From positions 9,445,826-9,509,825 of the forward strand of contig NC_051140.1 of assembly GCF_014839805.1 (NCBI RefSeq): a DNA stretch of 64,000 nucleotides. Direction: 5' to 3'. Source of the DNA: Manduca sexta (taxonomy: Eukaryota > Arthropoda > Insecta > Lepidoptera > Sphingidae). The translations under genes were made by a program, and so were the position numbers. Of this stretch, positions 1 to 19,500 are shown in pieces; position 1 is the stretch's first letter, and every line of letters begins with the position of its first letter. The notes under the pieces were generated by a model. It searched no databases, was not told the DNA's origin, and saw only the letters and a program-made list of their open reading frames with translations.

Positions 1-59
1 AAGGTAAACAAGCAAGAAAACCTTTCAAAAGGTTAGCGTTTAATAGGGCTACTTCCCCT

Positions 60-830
60 TTGGAACTGATCCATATGGATTTGATGGGACCGGTGTCTAC
101 AACTTCTTTTCAAGGAAATAGATATATGTTGACAATAGTAGACGATTATACGCGAAAAGTGTTTGCTTATTTTATTTCTTCTAAAACAGAAGTCAAAGAT
201 ATATTTTGTGTGTTTCAATGTTTTGTTGAAAATCAGTTAGATAAAACAATTAAAGCAATTAGGACTGATGGAGGTAAGGAGTTCCTGAATAAAGAGTTTG
301 TTGATTATCTTGCTTCAAAAGGTATTGAACATCAAACAACGACGCCTTATAGTCCTCAGCAAGTTGGAGTAGCGGAACGCACCCATCGTTCGGTTACAGA
401 AAAGGCAAGAACGTTGCTAGCTGAAAGTTCACTACCGAAAGCATTCTGGGAAGATGCATTCCAAGTTGCCATTTACCTTAAGAATAGGTCTCCTCATCGA
501 GCCTTAGGTGGACAAATTCCTTATGACAAATGGTATGGACGAAAAGGTGATCTTAGGCATCTAAAAGTATTTGGTTGTAGAGCTCTAGTCCATATACCTT
601 CGTGTCACAGGAAGAAATTAGATGTCAAGGCACAGGAAGCAATTTTCGTCGGTTATTCTGAAAATCCAGGCACTTATATTTTTAGGGACCCTGCTAACCC
701 ACGAAAAGTTATTATATCCAGAGATGCAACCTTTTTTGAAAATTGCTTTACAGCGCTAAAGCAGAAGCAATCTGAGTTTGTCGCACAGTCAGAATCTATA
801 TTGTTATTTGATGAGCAAAAGAGATTGATT
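60..830 (+). pseudogene. copia integrase core plus C-terminal region (fragment)
   Basis: The open frame encodes an rve-type integrase core. The three catalytic acidic positions are visible: D in IHMDLMGP, D in IRTDGGKEF and E in QVGVAERTH. The typical copia segment follows (LKVFGCRALVHIP, then FVGYSENPGTY and FRDPANPRKV). The frame is lost near position 830, after which a second frame carries the linker up to the RT start (about 932-1240). The integrase core itself reads through without stops in this window, but the element as a whole is defective. Confidence 0.93.
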
Positions 831-931
831 CTGAGTTTGATCATGACTGTCAATTCTATGACTGTGATGAGAGTATCAGCCCGGCGGCTGAAGCAACTTT
901 ACCAGTAAATCTAGAAAGTACAAAAGAGTCA

Positions 932-1240
932 GTGACTCTGGAAGAGCGAGAGTCTCTCAGTGACTTAAGGATGCCTAGTGTGGAAAAAGAGACAGCGAAT
1001 TTGGAACGGGAATCGCACCCTGAGCGCAGATACCCTTCCAGAGACAGAAAACCAACAAATTTTTATAAAGCTTACAATACGTCAATGGTAGATTCTAATG
1101 AACCTACGACATATTACGAAGCTACTCATGCCGATGATGCTGATAAGTGGCACCATAATATGGCTGGTGAGTATAGTTCTTTAATGAAACTCCATACATG
1201 GAATTTAGTAGATAAGCCTAAAAAAGGTTATGCCATGTAA
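932..1240 (+). pseudogene. copia linker and RT N-terminal remnant
   Basis: This frame continues the polyprotein after the frame change. It has an acidic/polar linker, a basic stretch (RRYPSRDRKPT) and then the start of an RVT_2 reverse transcriptase (EATHADDADKWHHNM, then LHTWNLVDKP). It ends at a stop at 1238-1240. The next 250 bases contain several stops and no RT catalytic motif, so the polymerase core is deleted or eroded. Confidence 0.8.
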
Positions 1241-1487
1241 ATGGATTTACAAAATTAAACTACCAAACTCTATGGTAAAGAACTTATGATATTGGGAATT
1301 TTGTTGATGACATAATAGTCTTCTTTAAATCTAATTTGACATTTGACACTGTCAAGAATTTGAATTTTTGAGAAGATTTGTCGAGATATTTTTCATTAAA
1401 AGATCTCTGAATTATATTCTTTCTATATTAGAAAAGTTTAATATGAAGGAGTGTAAGACCGTGGATACTCCATTAGTTTAAAATAAT

Positions 1488-1980
1488 ATGGCAAGAAGAA
1501 CGGATGGTCAAGTCATAAGAATGAAGAACCATTTAAAGGGTTTTTGTGACGCAGACTGGACAAACTGTCCAATCGACAGAAGGTCATACACCGGTTATGT
1601 TTACAAGTTAAGTGGAGGTCCAGTATCATGGGAATCCAAGAAGCAACCTACTGTTGCGTTAAGTTCGGCCGAGTCAGAATATATGGCATTAGCGTCTGCC
1701 ACGAAGGAAGCGTGTTACTTACGTCGGTTTATATACGAGATAACAGGTATACTTTGTTCAGTTAACTTAGCTTCTGACAGCCAAAGTGCCATTAATCTTG
1801 TTCGAAATCCTGTACACCACAGCAGGACGAAGCATATAGATACTAGGTTTCACTTTATTAGGAAAAGGTATCTAATAATATTGTTAAGTTAGAATATATA
1901 AAAGTAACGATATGCCTGCTGATGTACTAACGAAGGCCCTCGGACCTCTAGCACACAAACGATGTGTAGTTAACTTAGGT
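1488..1980 (+). pseudogene. copia RNase H domain remnant
   Basis: The frame shows the copia-type RNase H signature: GFCDADWTNCPIDRRSYTGY, LSSAESEYMAL, ASDSQSAINL and HIDTRFHFIR. A frame change near 1870 separates it from the last polyprotein piece (ADVLTKALGPLAHK, about 1920-1975), which ends just before the LTR. The domain is recognisable but split. Confidence 0.88.
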
Positions 1981-2034
1981 TTAGAAACTTAATTATTTTG
2001 TTTCGTTTCTGTCACAACTGCGATTAAGGGCGGC

Positions 2035-2213
2035 TGTTGGAGATTGTAACCTTCGTCGTGACTTATTATTTTTTTTATATGTTCTATTTTTAGAACTAAT
2101 TGTATTTTGTTTGCCATAGTTACTTCTCTTTAGTCCGAAATAAACACTCATGTCAATAACATCTTTTTACTAACTTTATTTAATTACTAAGAACATATAC
2201 CATATTTACAACA
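2035..2213 (+). repeat. 3' LTR of the copia element
   Basis: The stretch starts with TGTTGG directly after a purine-rich tract (gattaagggcggc), as expected for a polypurine primer followed by the LTR start. It ends with CAACA, so the termini form the inverted pair TGTTG/CAACA. An AATAAA lies inside at about 2146. The 5' LTR is outside the window, so the pair cannot be compared and the target duplication cannot be confirmed. Confidence 0.7.
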
Positions 2214-4413
2214 GTTACGTTCCGTGGGAAGCTTTAGATGGCTACAACAGATGGCATAGGTATATAAATAAAAATATAAGTATTGTACATACATACTTTG
2301 TTATTTAAATTATACCATTAGCTTATTTTTTATCTATTTATGGCCGAATACCACATAAAAGATCATAACCGTATTCTTGGGAAAATTGACCAAACAGTTA
2401 TTAGTTTTGTTATCAGAACAACTGACAGATGACTTACTGATTTAATTCCACTGATAAACAAGAAAGGTGCATTAAGAGTGCTTTCCGAGCAAACGGCCCT
2501 GAGCAATTCATCCAGTACTTGGCGACGCGCGAGATACAGGCGAGATATATAAAAATGAATCCCTATTTCCCTTGGTCACGCCATCGCGCGATGGGTGGAC
2601 CGACTTCACTATCTTTTATTTGTTGTGTTTGTTATTGTCAGGAGAAGGTTCTTATGAAAGAAGAAATTCAATTTTTTGAGTTTCTTCTTTGCGCGGAAAA
2701 TTAGAAAATTTTAGAAAACTCAACGACAATATTAATTTTACATAACTGTCAGTGGTTTGAAATAACTGTCAGCGATCGACAGAATGCGCGCGTGCATACA
2801 TAGTTAAGACAGGACAACGTCTGTCGGGTCAGCTAGTTATTCAAAAAATACATTTTAGGTCTTTTTGAAATTTTTTATGAATGAATCGTATTGGTTGCAA
2901 ATGGAAATCATGTGAATTAGGAGGAGTTTCATGGAGTCAACAATTTAAGTGGAATTTGCATTATGAAATTAACGAAATAATATCCGTTTTATAAAAATTT
3001 AAAAAATGAACGTAGAGATATTGAAGAAATTGTTTTTTTTTATTATACGTTTTTAATAGATTGCTTTAAAAATACTGTAGGCGCGTCATTTTTTCAGAGC
3101 TAGGACTTTAAGTAATGCGCTTTTTATATATTTTTGGAAACGTACGCATCAAAAATACAATAAACGCTTTCTAAAATTATGGAATTGAATAAACTTCTTT
3201 AATTCCTAATTATTAAAACTATTATTTGATAAGCATTGATTTATTTCAAGTTTAACAAACATATATACATATGCAGTATAAAGTTTTTATAATAAAAGAA
3301 CATTTTCATATTTTATTTAAACCAATTTGCCTTTACATTTTAATTGAGTAGGTACTGACCAAATTGTCCTTAAAGCATCGCTTTCGACATTATTTTTGAG
3401 TTTTCACGCATATAGCCAAGCTCTTTTACGCCTATACTACAATACATATAATTATATTTGTATAAATGTTTTTCTATCCCTGAAAGTGCACCATTAATAA
3501 AATCAAATTATGTAACTCTTAGACTTTATATATTTTTAATAAACTTTTTATCTCTGATGGGTAAATGTTTCTCTAACAGACATCATATCTCCGCAAAATA
3601 TATTTATTTCTGTAAAATATTGTTAACGGGAATGTTAACCGGTATTCTGTTAAGTGTAACAATATTATGCCGATGCCTCAAACATATTCTAATAAAATGT
3701 ATAGTTTTAATCACAGGTAGTATATTTATGTAGGTTTTAATATTATATCGAAATATTACATTGTACGGTATGTCAGAAAAATCTATCAACCGTTTCAAAA
3801 TAAGTTTATTGCGAGGCGATATAGTGCCTGGGGATGTAATTTTATAAACATACATTTATCGTAAAACTTTTTTACTATTTTTGAAGTATCACAATATAAA
3901 GTATCCTCAACGTACAGTTTTGAAAAAAAAATACTATTGGTATTCAAATTTAAATATTTCAATACTTTTTTTTATAAAAATCAATATAAGATAAAAAAAA
4001 CATATGTTAATTGAATTTTAGTGGATTTTGTAAATTTTGTCTCCATGTTTTTTTATAATAAATAATATCTGAAAAAGGAAGTCACTTAAGTCATAATTGT
4101 TACAAATGCTTTTTAATTGCTACTTTATGACAGTACAGGGATGGCTCTACAAAAATAAATTTATCGACTTCTTTGAAAGCAGTGAAATTTTCGATTTGAA
4201 AAGTTTACGTAGTAGTCTAAATTACTACACAATATTTTTATATGATGCCATAAATTTCATCCATTCGGTGGTAATGTCGCACATGCGCAATAATATATGT
4301 TCACATATATGAGATGGATTGTATATTTAAGGCCTGCTTCACAGGTTTCAAGTAAATTTGTTGATAGTTATCGAATGAAACAGTTAATGTAGATAGTAGT
4401 CATTTTACTACTT
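2214..4413. other. Intergenic, AT-rich, no gene recognised
   Basis: About 2.2 kb between the copia LTR and the VTA1 poly(A) signal. The open frames seen here (60-90 codons) are low-complexity translations of AT-rich DNA with no domain, and I do not regard them as genes. No repeat structure or RNA gene was recognised. Confidence 0.6.
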
Positions 4414-4419
4414 TTTATT
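4414..4419 (-). terminator. Candidate VTA1 poly(A) signal (AATAAA on minus strand)
   Basis: TTTATT on the plus strand reads AATAAA on the minus strand, about 115 bases beyond the VTA1 stop codon. It is the first canonical signal downstream of the gene. Confidence 0.5.
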
Positions 4420-4532
4420 TCGAGTGACTTGTAATTAGTCGGCTTGACATTTACATGACAAGTAGCATTTACTCAACGCTGTGAAGCAGTCCCTTAATTT
4501 TATAAAAGCAATGCTCCATTAAACCTAATATT

Positions 4533-6871
4533 TCAAGCAGGATCACGTCCAGTCTGAAGCAACTCTAAGGCACTCCTCAGATTATTGATAGCCGTTTTAA
4601 CATCGTCATAATTGAGAGCACTTCCAGCCCACTTGCAATACTTCTGGGCCTTCGCTATTTGATCTGGCGTCAGTTGCGGTAGATTCAACGAGCTGTCGCC
4701 GTAGAGTGTGGAAGGCTGCGGTGATTGCGGTTGTAGAGATGGATCGTAAGGCACGAAGCCACCCGGATTCGGATCGGGCGTGTATGGGACGGGTGGTAAC
4801 TGAGAAGCAGCTCTCATAGCTGCATTTGGGTCTGGCAAGGAATTGTTGAAACTGCTAGGCGGAACAACTGGAAGTGTCGCTGGTGGAGTGGAGAACCCTG
4901 GAGCTTGAGGGATGTTCGCTGGAGCTGATTGGTCCTCGCTTGGTGCACCACCTTCACTTTGTTCCTCTTCTTCGGACTGCATTGGGCCTAAATATATCAA
5001 CTATGTGATTTTTCACACTTTGGAAAATCAACAATAAACTGACACCCCTGGGTATAATTTTAAACAATTATAAACACTTATATGGACACTCACATCCTTT
5101 ATAGGTAGACATAGGCGCAATTGGTGTACCCACTTTTCCGCCCTGTGTATTACGTCCTATTAGTAACGATGATAGGAGGCGGGGCATATTGACATATTGG
5201 GCACAAATTTCAAACTCCAGGCTGAAACTCAGTAGAAAAACCCAATATCATTTCCCCAACCCGGGAATTGAACCCGAGACTTTAAAACTGCAGTCATAGC
5301 GTATTACAATTACACCACCGAAAGCTTTATACTTATAGTAAATGCTATTTGACGAAAAATATTAAAACAAATATATACACGTATACAACAAATATATATA
5401 GGTAAGTGTCTTGATGTGTACCTGGTACTGGAGTTTCTCCATTTTTCAAGCAGTTGTGAATATACGCCGCCTTCCACTTGGCATATTTCCTATTTTGAGC
5501 AGCCTCCTCTGTTAATTCGCCGAATGTTGTCAGTACGTCGTAAATCATACCCGCAGTGTAAAAAGCCTTCACTATATTCCTGATAACAACAATTTCATTA
5601 TATCTTTATAATTTTTTTTGTAATTAATATTATTAAAAATGTTAATCTATTTATTTTATTCGATTTTAAAATGCAATCTTATTTCTTACTTATATTCTAA
5701 TTGCAGCAGTTTGGGAAAATATTTAAATGTTTGTATGTTTGTAACTTGTACTCGGCTGCTACAATGTCTGTCAAGCCTGCTAGTAGAAAGTAATTTTCAG
5801 AAACTGTGTACTTTTATATAATTGTGTACTTTAGTGTTCTTTCGCATACAAATAATTTGCAGAAATGGGACAGAGTATGCATATAATCACACTATATAAA
5901 AAACACTATTTGCAATAACTGCATAGCCTCATCATCATGATTATCATACACAACCTATAGAGACCCACTTCTGCGTATAGGCCTCTCTCATATCATGCCT
6001 CCTTTTTTGGTCTCGAGCCAATTGCATCCAGGTTTGACCTGCAATCCTTACAAAGTTGTCCACCCATCTTGCTGCTGGGCAGCCATTTATGCATAGCCTC
6101 ATACACATTCTTCAATATAAATTTTAACATACTTACTTGCTATAATTCTGTTCACGATCTTGTTTGTCAGCAAATAAAAATAATCTCAAGGCATAATTTT
6201 CAAGATGAGCCTGTGCTGCCACCTCATTTGTTATGGCTTCATTATCCTTATGGGTTTTTTTTACTTCCTCCAACCAATCCATTAATGCTGAAAACCAAAT
6301 ATTTTATGCCTATAACATATTTATGTTCTATGTGACCATGTTCTTTAACTTACGTAACCTATTTAAAAAGACTGCATGTAGTAAAAAAATGCTTATACTA
6401 GTAGACTTATATCCAGCCACAAGCAGTTGGAATCATTAATGCCTAGCCCACAATTAGTATTTCATTACTTTCATTTGTATATATTTATTTGACTTCTAGA
6501 ATTACCAAAATTAGTAAAATTTTAATTTCAATAGAGTTAATGTGTATTTTATATTTTGTATCAGGTACAGATCTACTTTCTTAGTTCCAAGGAGCTGATA
6601 AAACTATTAAAAAATCATTATTTATTTGCACTATCATTAGCAGTTTGAGTTGTAGTTAATACAGTAAAAGGTATAAGCATATAATCATCTTACCCATTAA
6701 AACTTTTGTTTCTTCTGGAGTTTTTTTACTAGTGAGCTTGAGGCCCACCTGTAAAGCGTGAAGCCTGCACCAATAAGCCACAACGGGATCTCTTGTGTCA
6801 TGTTCCGTTGCTGTTTTTAAGTAATGCTGTATACTTTTCAAACTGGGTGGACACTCAGGGATATTTGCCAT
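4533..6871 (-). CDS. VTA1: Vacuolar protein sorting-associated protein VTA1 homolog (LIP5)
   Basis: VTA1/LIP5 is a cytosolic cofactor that binds and stimulates the Vps4 ATPase, which disassembles ESCRT-III during multivesicular body formation. Coding exons, in transcript order: 6871-6694, 6287-6137, 5579-5422, 4987-4533. Every junction is GT-AG and all phases agree; the total is 314 codons (313 aa, against about 307 in human). The N-terminal MIT-like helical domain (about residues 1-160) carries family landmarks: VAYWCRLHALQVGL, DNEAITNEVAAQAHLENYAL and KWKAAYIHNCLKNGETP. A proline-rich linker follows. The C-terminal VSL helices (about 268-308) contain TPDQIAKAQKYCKWAGSAL, the part that binds Vps4. 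The start is the first ATG before a long frame matching the family N-terminus. Intron 3 contains a SINE and intron 2 a repeat fragment. The gene is head-to-head with the MARCH gene, 1.5 kb apart. Confidence 0.95.
5105..5330 (-). mobile_element. tRNA-derived SINE in VTA1 intron 3
   Basis: Read on the minus strand, the head (about 5330-5260) has an A-box-like stretch (TGGTGTAATTGTA) and a B-box-like stretch (GGGTTCAATTCCCGGG). The body then reads ATGATATTGGGTTTTTCTAC. The same head and body occur in plus orientation at about 45881-46052, which shows a dispersed family. Exact ends and target duplication were not resolved. Confidence 0.7.
5930..6080. repeat. Probable transposon-derived repeat fragment in VTA1 intron 2
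   Basis: The stretch with 'cacttctgcgtataggcctc' and the following 'gcatccaggtttgacctgc' resembles dispersed repeats common in lepidopteran introns. It has no open frame. The family was not identified; recognition is from memory of the general pattern only. Confidence 0.4.
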
Positions 6872-8413
6872 GGTTTACTGCAATACGTAATTATCGGTAT
6901 TAGTTAATTTCGGGTCGATAACTTTACAAGTAACATTATTTTAAGTATTTGATTGCCGAATTAAGGTACCTTTAATGAACCTCAAGCACTTTGATTAATG
7001 TTAGAAGCAATTATCCTCAAAATTATTTGAGTGGATGAGTAATTCCGTAAAATATAAATATGCACACACAGTATCAACAAATGGCAGATTTCAGACCCCA
7101 GATGACAAGTGACAATATTTAAATGACAATTGACAGTTGACAGTAAAGGTGGTCGATACGCGTCTGAAAAACTCTGTCTCTGAACTAGGACCAAGAATCA
7201 AAGTCTAAGATGCACATACCTACCTATACTTGGTGAAATAAAAGATGAGCCCTGTTACAGCTGTCATAGAAATCTACAAAGAACATACCACTCATATAAA
7301 GCTTCATTTTCGGAGTTTGTTTTCGGACAGTACAATGGAGGTACTAGGTACTTACTCTAAGTACAATTACACGAAAAAATATCATACTTTATTGATGCAA
7401 CTGCTGTCATAGTCACGCTCCTTATCAAGGAATATAATTTACCGATTTAGCACACAAAATAAATTGACAACAAATAATCATTTTAATAATTGATGTGTAT
7501 AGCAAAAATTGTAACAAAAACGAAGCTATCATTCATTGCTCCTTAAAGAAGATGTCCCTTTGACAGTTGTCACAGGGCTCAAAATAAATTTTACAAAGTA
7601 TACGCAATAGTTACCCATAATAAGTACCTAATGTAAATGGATTCAAAATTATGATATTTCTGCTAAGGATTGTTTGTCCGGTGTCATTGGTTACGTCTAC
7701 GTTGCCCTCTGAAATATCTAAAAGCTTGTATATTTATTTAGCACTACTGTCACATTGCACAATGTGACAGTAGTGCTAAATATTGAAGGCTGAAATATTA
7801 TTTTTGTCTGGAGTTTACTCCTCAATCAATGGTTTTCATTGTGGCGTTTGCTATACCAAGAATAAACCGTAAAAAGACTAATTGTAATCGTCATTTTAAG
7901 CTTTAAAAAATCAGCTAGGTTTCTCTACAGAATATAAACTAAATCTTAAAATTTTTAACAATTAATGTTCTTTAAAGTAGGTACCATCCCATTTTAGTCA
8001 AATATATTTAACAGGCGTTTACATGATAGGTAGGTAAATACTTTGCTCCCATGGAATCATTATATACTATGTAGTATTACTTAGTATTTAGCAAGTAGCA
8101 ACATTCCTATAATTGTCATTTTGTCAGTTCAGAATTTGGAGTAAGCTGATGAATATTGGGCAATATTATTTTCTTTTTGTATATTATATAGTGTTATGAG
8201 ACGTGACTTAAATCCGCTAAAAGATTCATTTTCATAAACACTTACAATATGTTCTAAAAATAATTATTGTTATGTGACGCGACGATACGTAAAAATATAT
8301 TTTATTAGTATGTTTTTAATACAATTTGCATTGTCGTTTGCGAGCAAGAAAATAGTTTGTACAATATAAATATTACGTACATGTCGTTGTTATTCGAATT
8401 GTGTGAGACCACG
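6872..8413. other. Divergent intergenic region between VTA1 and MARCH, likely holding both promoters
   Basis: This 1.5-kb region separates the VTA1 start (minus) from the MARCH start (plus), so it should carry both promoters and 5' untranslated regions. No TATA box could be assigned with confidence. It contains a perfect fold-back hairpin at 7736-7781, reported separately. Confidence 0.5.
7736..7781. repeat. Perfect 22-bp inverted repeat with 2-nt loop
   Basis: Two 22-bp arms are exact reverse complements, separated by only CA. The left arm starts ATTTAGCACTACTG at 7736; the right arm ends at 7781. There is no further terminal repeat or target duplication that would make it a standard MITE. 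Confidence 0.9.
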
Positions 8414-16119
<7,706 letters not shown>

Positions 16120-16496
16120 GGCCGGGAGCCGGCGCCGCTGCTGCTCTACCCCGACGACACGGTGTACTAGGACACGTGTGGCGTCACGTGTGGCGATAGA
16201 CCGGTGTGTTCGTGTAGCTCTGTGAAACCTGTAAATAGTTATTATAGTTCGGTGGTACTGTGCGAGTGTGAGACGTTGCGGAAGGTACGGTTGTGACGGC
16301 GTGACTCCGTAGTTTGTTGGATGTTGAATGGGTATAGTTGTGAGGAAAACGCCTGTAAAACTTCCTGAACTGTTTATTTGCAGTTAATGAAATTATTCAA
16401 TACTGCCGCCCGTAATGCGTGTATATAATGTTGCAATTTTATCGTGAGTAATAATAGGAACTGCTCTCATTAAAGTAATTGATATCGACAGACGCA

Positions 16497-16502
16497 AATA
16501 AA
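16497..16502 (+). terminator. Candidate poly(A) signal of the MARCH gene
   Basis: AATAAA lies 378 bases after the MARCH stop, the first canonical signal downstream of it. Confidence 0.5.
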
Positions 16503-19500
16503 TAACGTGAACATGTGGCTCGGTTCGTGTCACTTGTCATTATGCATTATCACTCTAACATTAAACACATGACAACGTAATATACTAAAAAAAAGCCAAA
16601 AGTAAGGTAACAATGACGTCATTGTTATAGTATGTAGTTATATATTTCTTTTATATTCAAATAATTATGGTTTCCCATCATCGTATCTCATTATTTATTG
16701 TGATTAAAATATCGACTCAATCACTTTTGGATGGACAATCACGTGGAACTGTTAAGAACATACTTGAGCTGATTATTTTGGTATTTTAAAATATAATGGT
16801 ATTTTAAAATACTTACATCATTTCGAACTTCACTTGTTAATTCTAATAAAACTGTTAATTTTGTTATTATCTTATGATCAAAAGGACCAAAAGATTTCGA
16901 GAAAATCGTCGTGATAGGTCGCAAATATTTGAAAGTGCTCCCAATGTCGGCTATAAACGATGCAAAGCAAGAGAGATCTTCGAATTCGAATTTTTAGGTA
17001 AGGTGCTATGTGTTAGTTCCACGGTGGTAATCTCAAAAAAAGGTCCTGCAGTTGCACCTTGACTTTGATAACGCACAGTGTGGGGCCAAATTTGTTCACT
17101 TCCTCAACCCCTTAAGGCGCCATTGAGTGCTCATATATATGGAGGATACTGTGTGGCATTAGTCCGCAAACGAGCTGTCAACTGCCACGTGACGTCATAG
17201 AATACTTTCGCAAAAACATTATGCAACACGATTCAATTCTTTTGTTTTTTTTTTTATCTCTGAGTAAAAGGTTATTAAAACTCGAATAGTGTGTTGGTAG
17301 TCTCGAATATTTACGCCGGCACCAAGATTGCTTTGCAACCATTGCTTTGAAATCTTATGGTTCTTTGTTACGATGTTATTTCTTTCATCACAATGAATGC
17401 GTGGTCGGTCAGATACCAAAATTTTGCAAATAACTTTACTAATGTAATGTTTTAAAGTTTCATTGTTATTTCAAAGTTTCTTAATAATTACTAAAGTTAC
17501 AACTTATTCTGAGTGCTAAGTAAGCCATTTGATATGCCTACGTGGTCTAAGCAAAGTAAACATTTAAGGCACCGCATTATGTATGAACGAACTCTAAGTT
17601 AGCATTTTGGGCATGTCGCGTAATGTCCTTTGGTGTTATATTTGAAAGACGTAGATTTCGTATTGATGTTGTCAAAGAACTTGACTCTGTAGTCTGGACT
17701 AGAGCGAGGTGCAGGAGGCAAGTTGCTTGATTTACTAATAGTTCGGTCGATACGCCGTCTTTCCGCGAACATCTACAAGCGATAGGTCAAGTTGTTTGAC
17801 TGCATCTATCCCTGTAGCGTTGTAATATATTTTAACCTGGTACAATTAACTGGAGAAATTCAACGTCCACCTTGTAAATGAAGGCAAAAATGCATTACAT
17901 CATTATGACAATTCACAATAATAATAACTTATTTCGAAACTGTTTTATGATGTTCGGTTGGAATATAGCTATGCCTTGTGTGGTTATTTGTGTATATGCA
18001 TTTCTTGTTATACAAATGTAAATGAATCATAATGCCAAGTAGACATCGAAATGATAGAAAAATAAATGAAATAATTTATTGATTACAATTCAATATGCCA
18101 CTTCAATTTCATGTTAGGTTTCTTTGTTTTATTTATATCTTGGGCCTCTTCGTTAGTTTAGTAATCATCACATTTGGGCTAAAAATCAGTGCTATCATGT
18201 TTTTCTGTATCTCTTTGACCACCTCTTCGGGTATAGGGTTATGTAATGAATACATTTCCGTAGTTAGACATTCGGAAACCACACTGTGATTGTTTATATT
18301 CCCATTTGCGTATTGATTTCGCTGTGTCCACGCGAGCTAGGCGGCGCGGATGCTTCCTCTCGACCGCAGGAAATTAAAATCGCGCGGATCTCTTGCCGCG
18401 TCTAGAGTGTCGCGGTACATTCGCTTGGCGGAAATCGCACTTTCCTTACGTGTTGTATTAGTGTTGGATGGACTACATGTCTGCCATACTATGTGGGACA
18501 TCATAATATCTATAACGAAAATAAGTACCAGGATTAAAAAAAACTACTCTGCCCCAAAATATCAAAACGCTTCATTAAAAATAAGAAATTTTCTCTTGGG
18601 TATACAGCGCGGAGACGTTAAGTGTTAACCATCGATTTTTTGCGTAATTTGTTCAAAACTAATAAATGAGTCATAAAGTAAGGCAAATAAATAAAATACA
18701 ATGATTTCTTTCCATGTCATTAAATTTGTAATTACGTACACTCATGCCTTCTTATCACCAACTACTTCACATTAAACGATGTATAAACCTTTAGTAAATG
18801 AATAATTATAATCGGATATAATATATTGTATATTTTTGCTATTAAAAAAAACACATGTGAACACAAGTGGATGAAAGATAAATGTATGTAGGATTGTTTT
18901 GGATTTTGGATATAATTGTATATTATGTACATATCGTTTACCAGATTAACTTCAGTTCGTGGCTTTGTTTTATGTTAAGGTTATAGCTTAAGGTCCATTT
19001 TTCATACATTTTGTTTCACCTTTAATCTGGGTAACTAAACAAGTATTGACAAGTAAAGAATTTAAATTCACGTCTAGTTAGTGATTAGTTCTCGCAGTTG
19101 AAAGAAAAACGTAAAAATAATTAATATGCATGGATATTTCGGCCTTTAAAATTTTGTCATATTAAATTTCATTTCATTTCATTACACACTCGCATTCATA
19201 ATATTGCGATTCGAGATAAGCGTAAACTCACTAATATTATAATCATATTTTCCTTTTCCTTGCTTTTTCGATTTACTCTACTCCTAGTTTTGATCTGAAT
19301 ATCTATAAGAGAAGAATCTGAAGGGAACCAGTGATGTTCCTTTTATAATGAGTTTACATGACAATTAAAAAACATAATTTATTTAATTTTTTTTCTGGAA
19401 TAAAATTATTAAAATATAAATTTGTGAAATAAATATATATTTTATCTTTACAAACGCTTAAATTTTTTATTCATGTATTATTTGATGCTACTTTGCATTT

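Larger units (their letters stand above)
1..2213 (+). mobile_element. Decayed Ty1/copia-type LTR retrotransposon, 3' half
   Basis: The order is integrase, a short remnant of reverse transcriptase, RNase H, then a 3' LTR, which is the copia/Pseudoviridae order (integrase before RT). The left part (gag, protease, start of integrase, 5' LTR) lies outside the window. The coding region is broken: it changes frame near 830, has a stop at about 1240, most of the RT core is missing between about 1240 and 1490, and it changes frame again near 1870. It is a dead copy and cannot move by itself. It is separated from VTA1 by about 2.2 kb of AT-rich sequence. Confidence 0.93.

Noticed and set aside
18095..18628. 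Two frames of 64 and 92 codons in the 16.5-24.8 kb gap
   Set aside because: No homology seen, no supporting splice sites or signal peptide, and no greater length than expected by chance.
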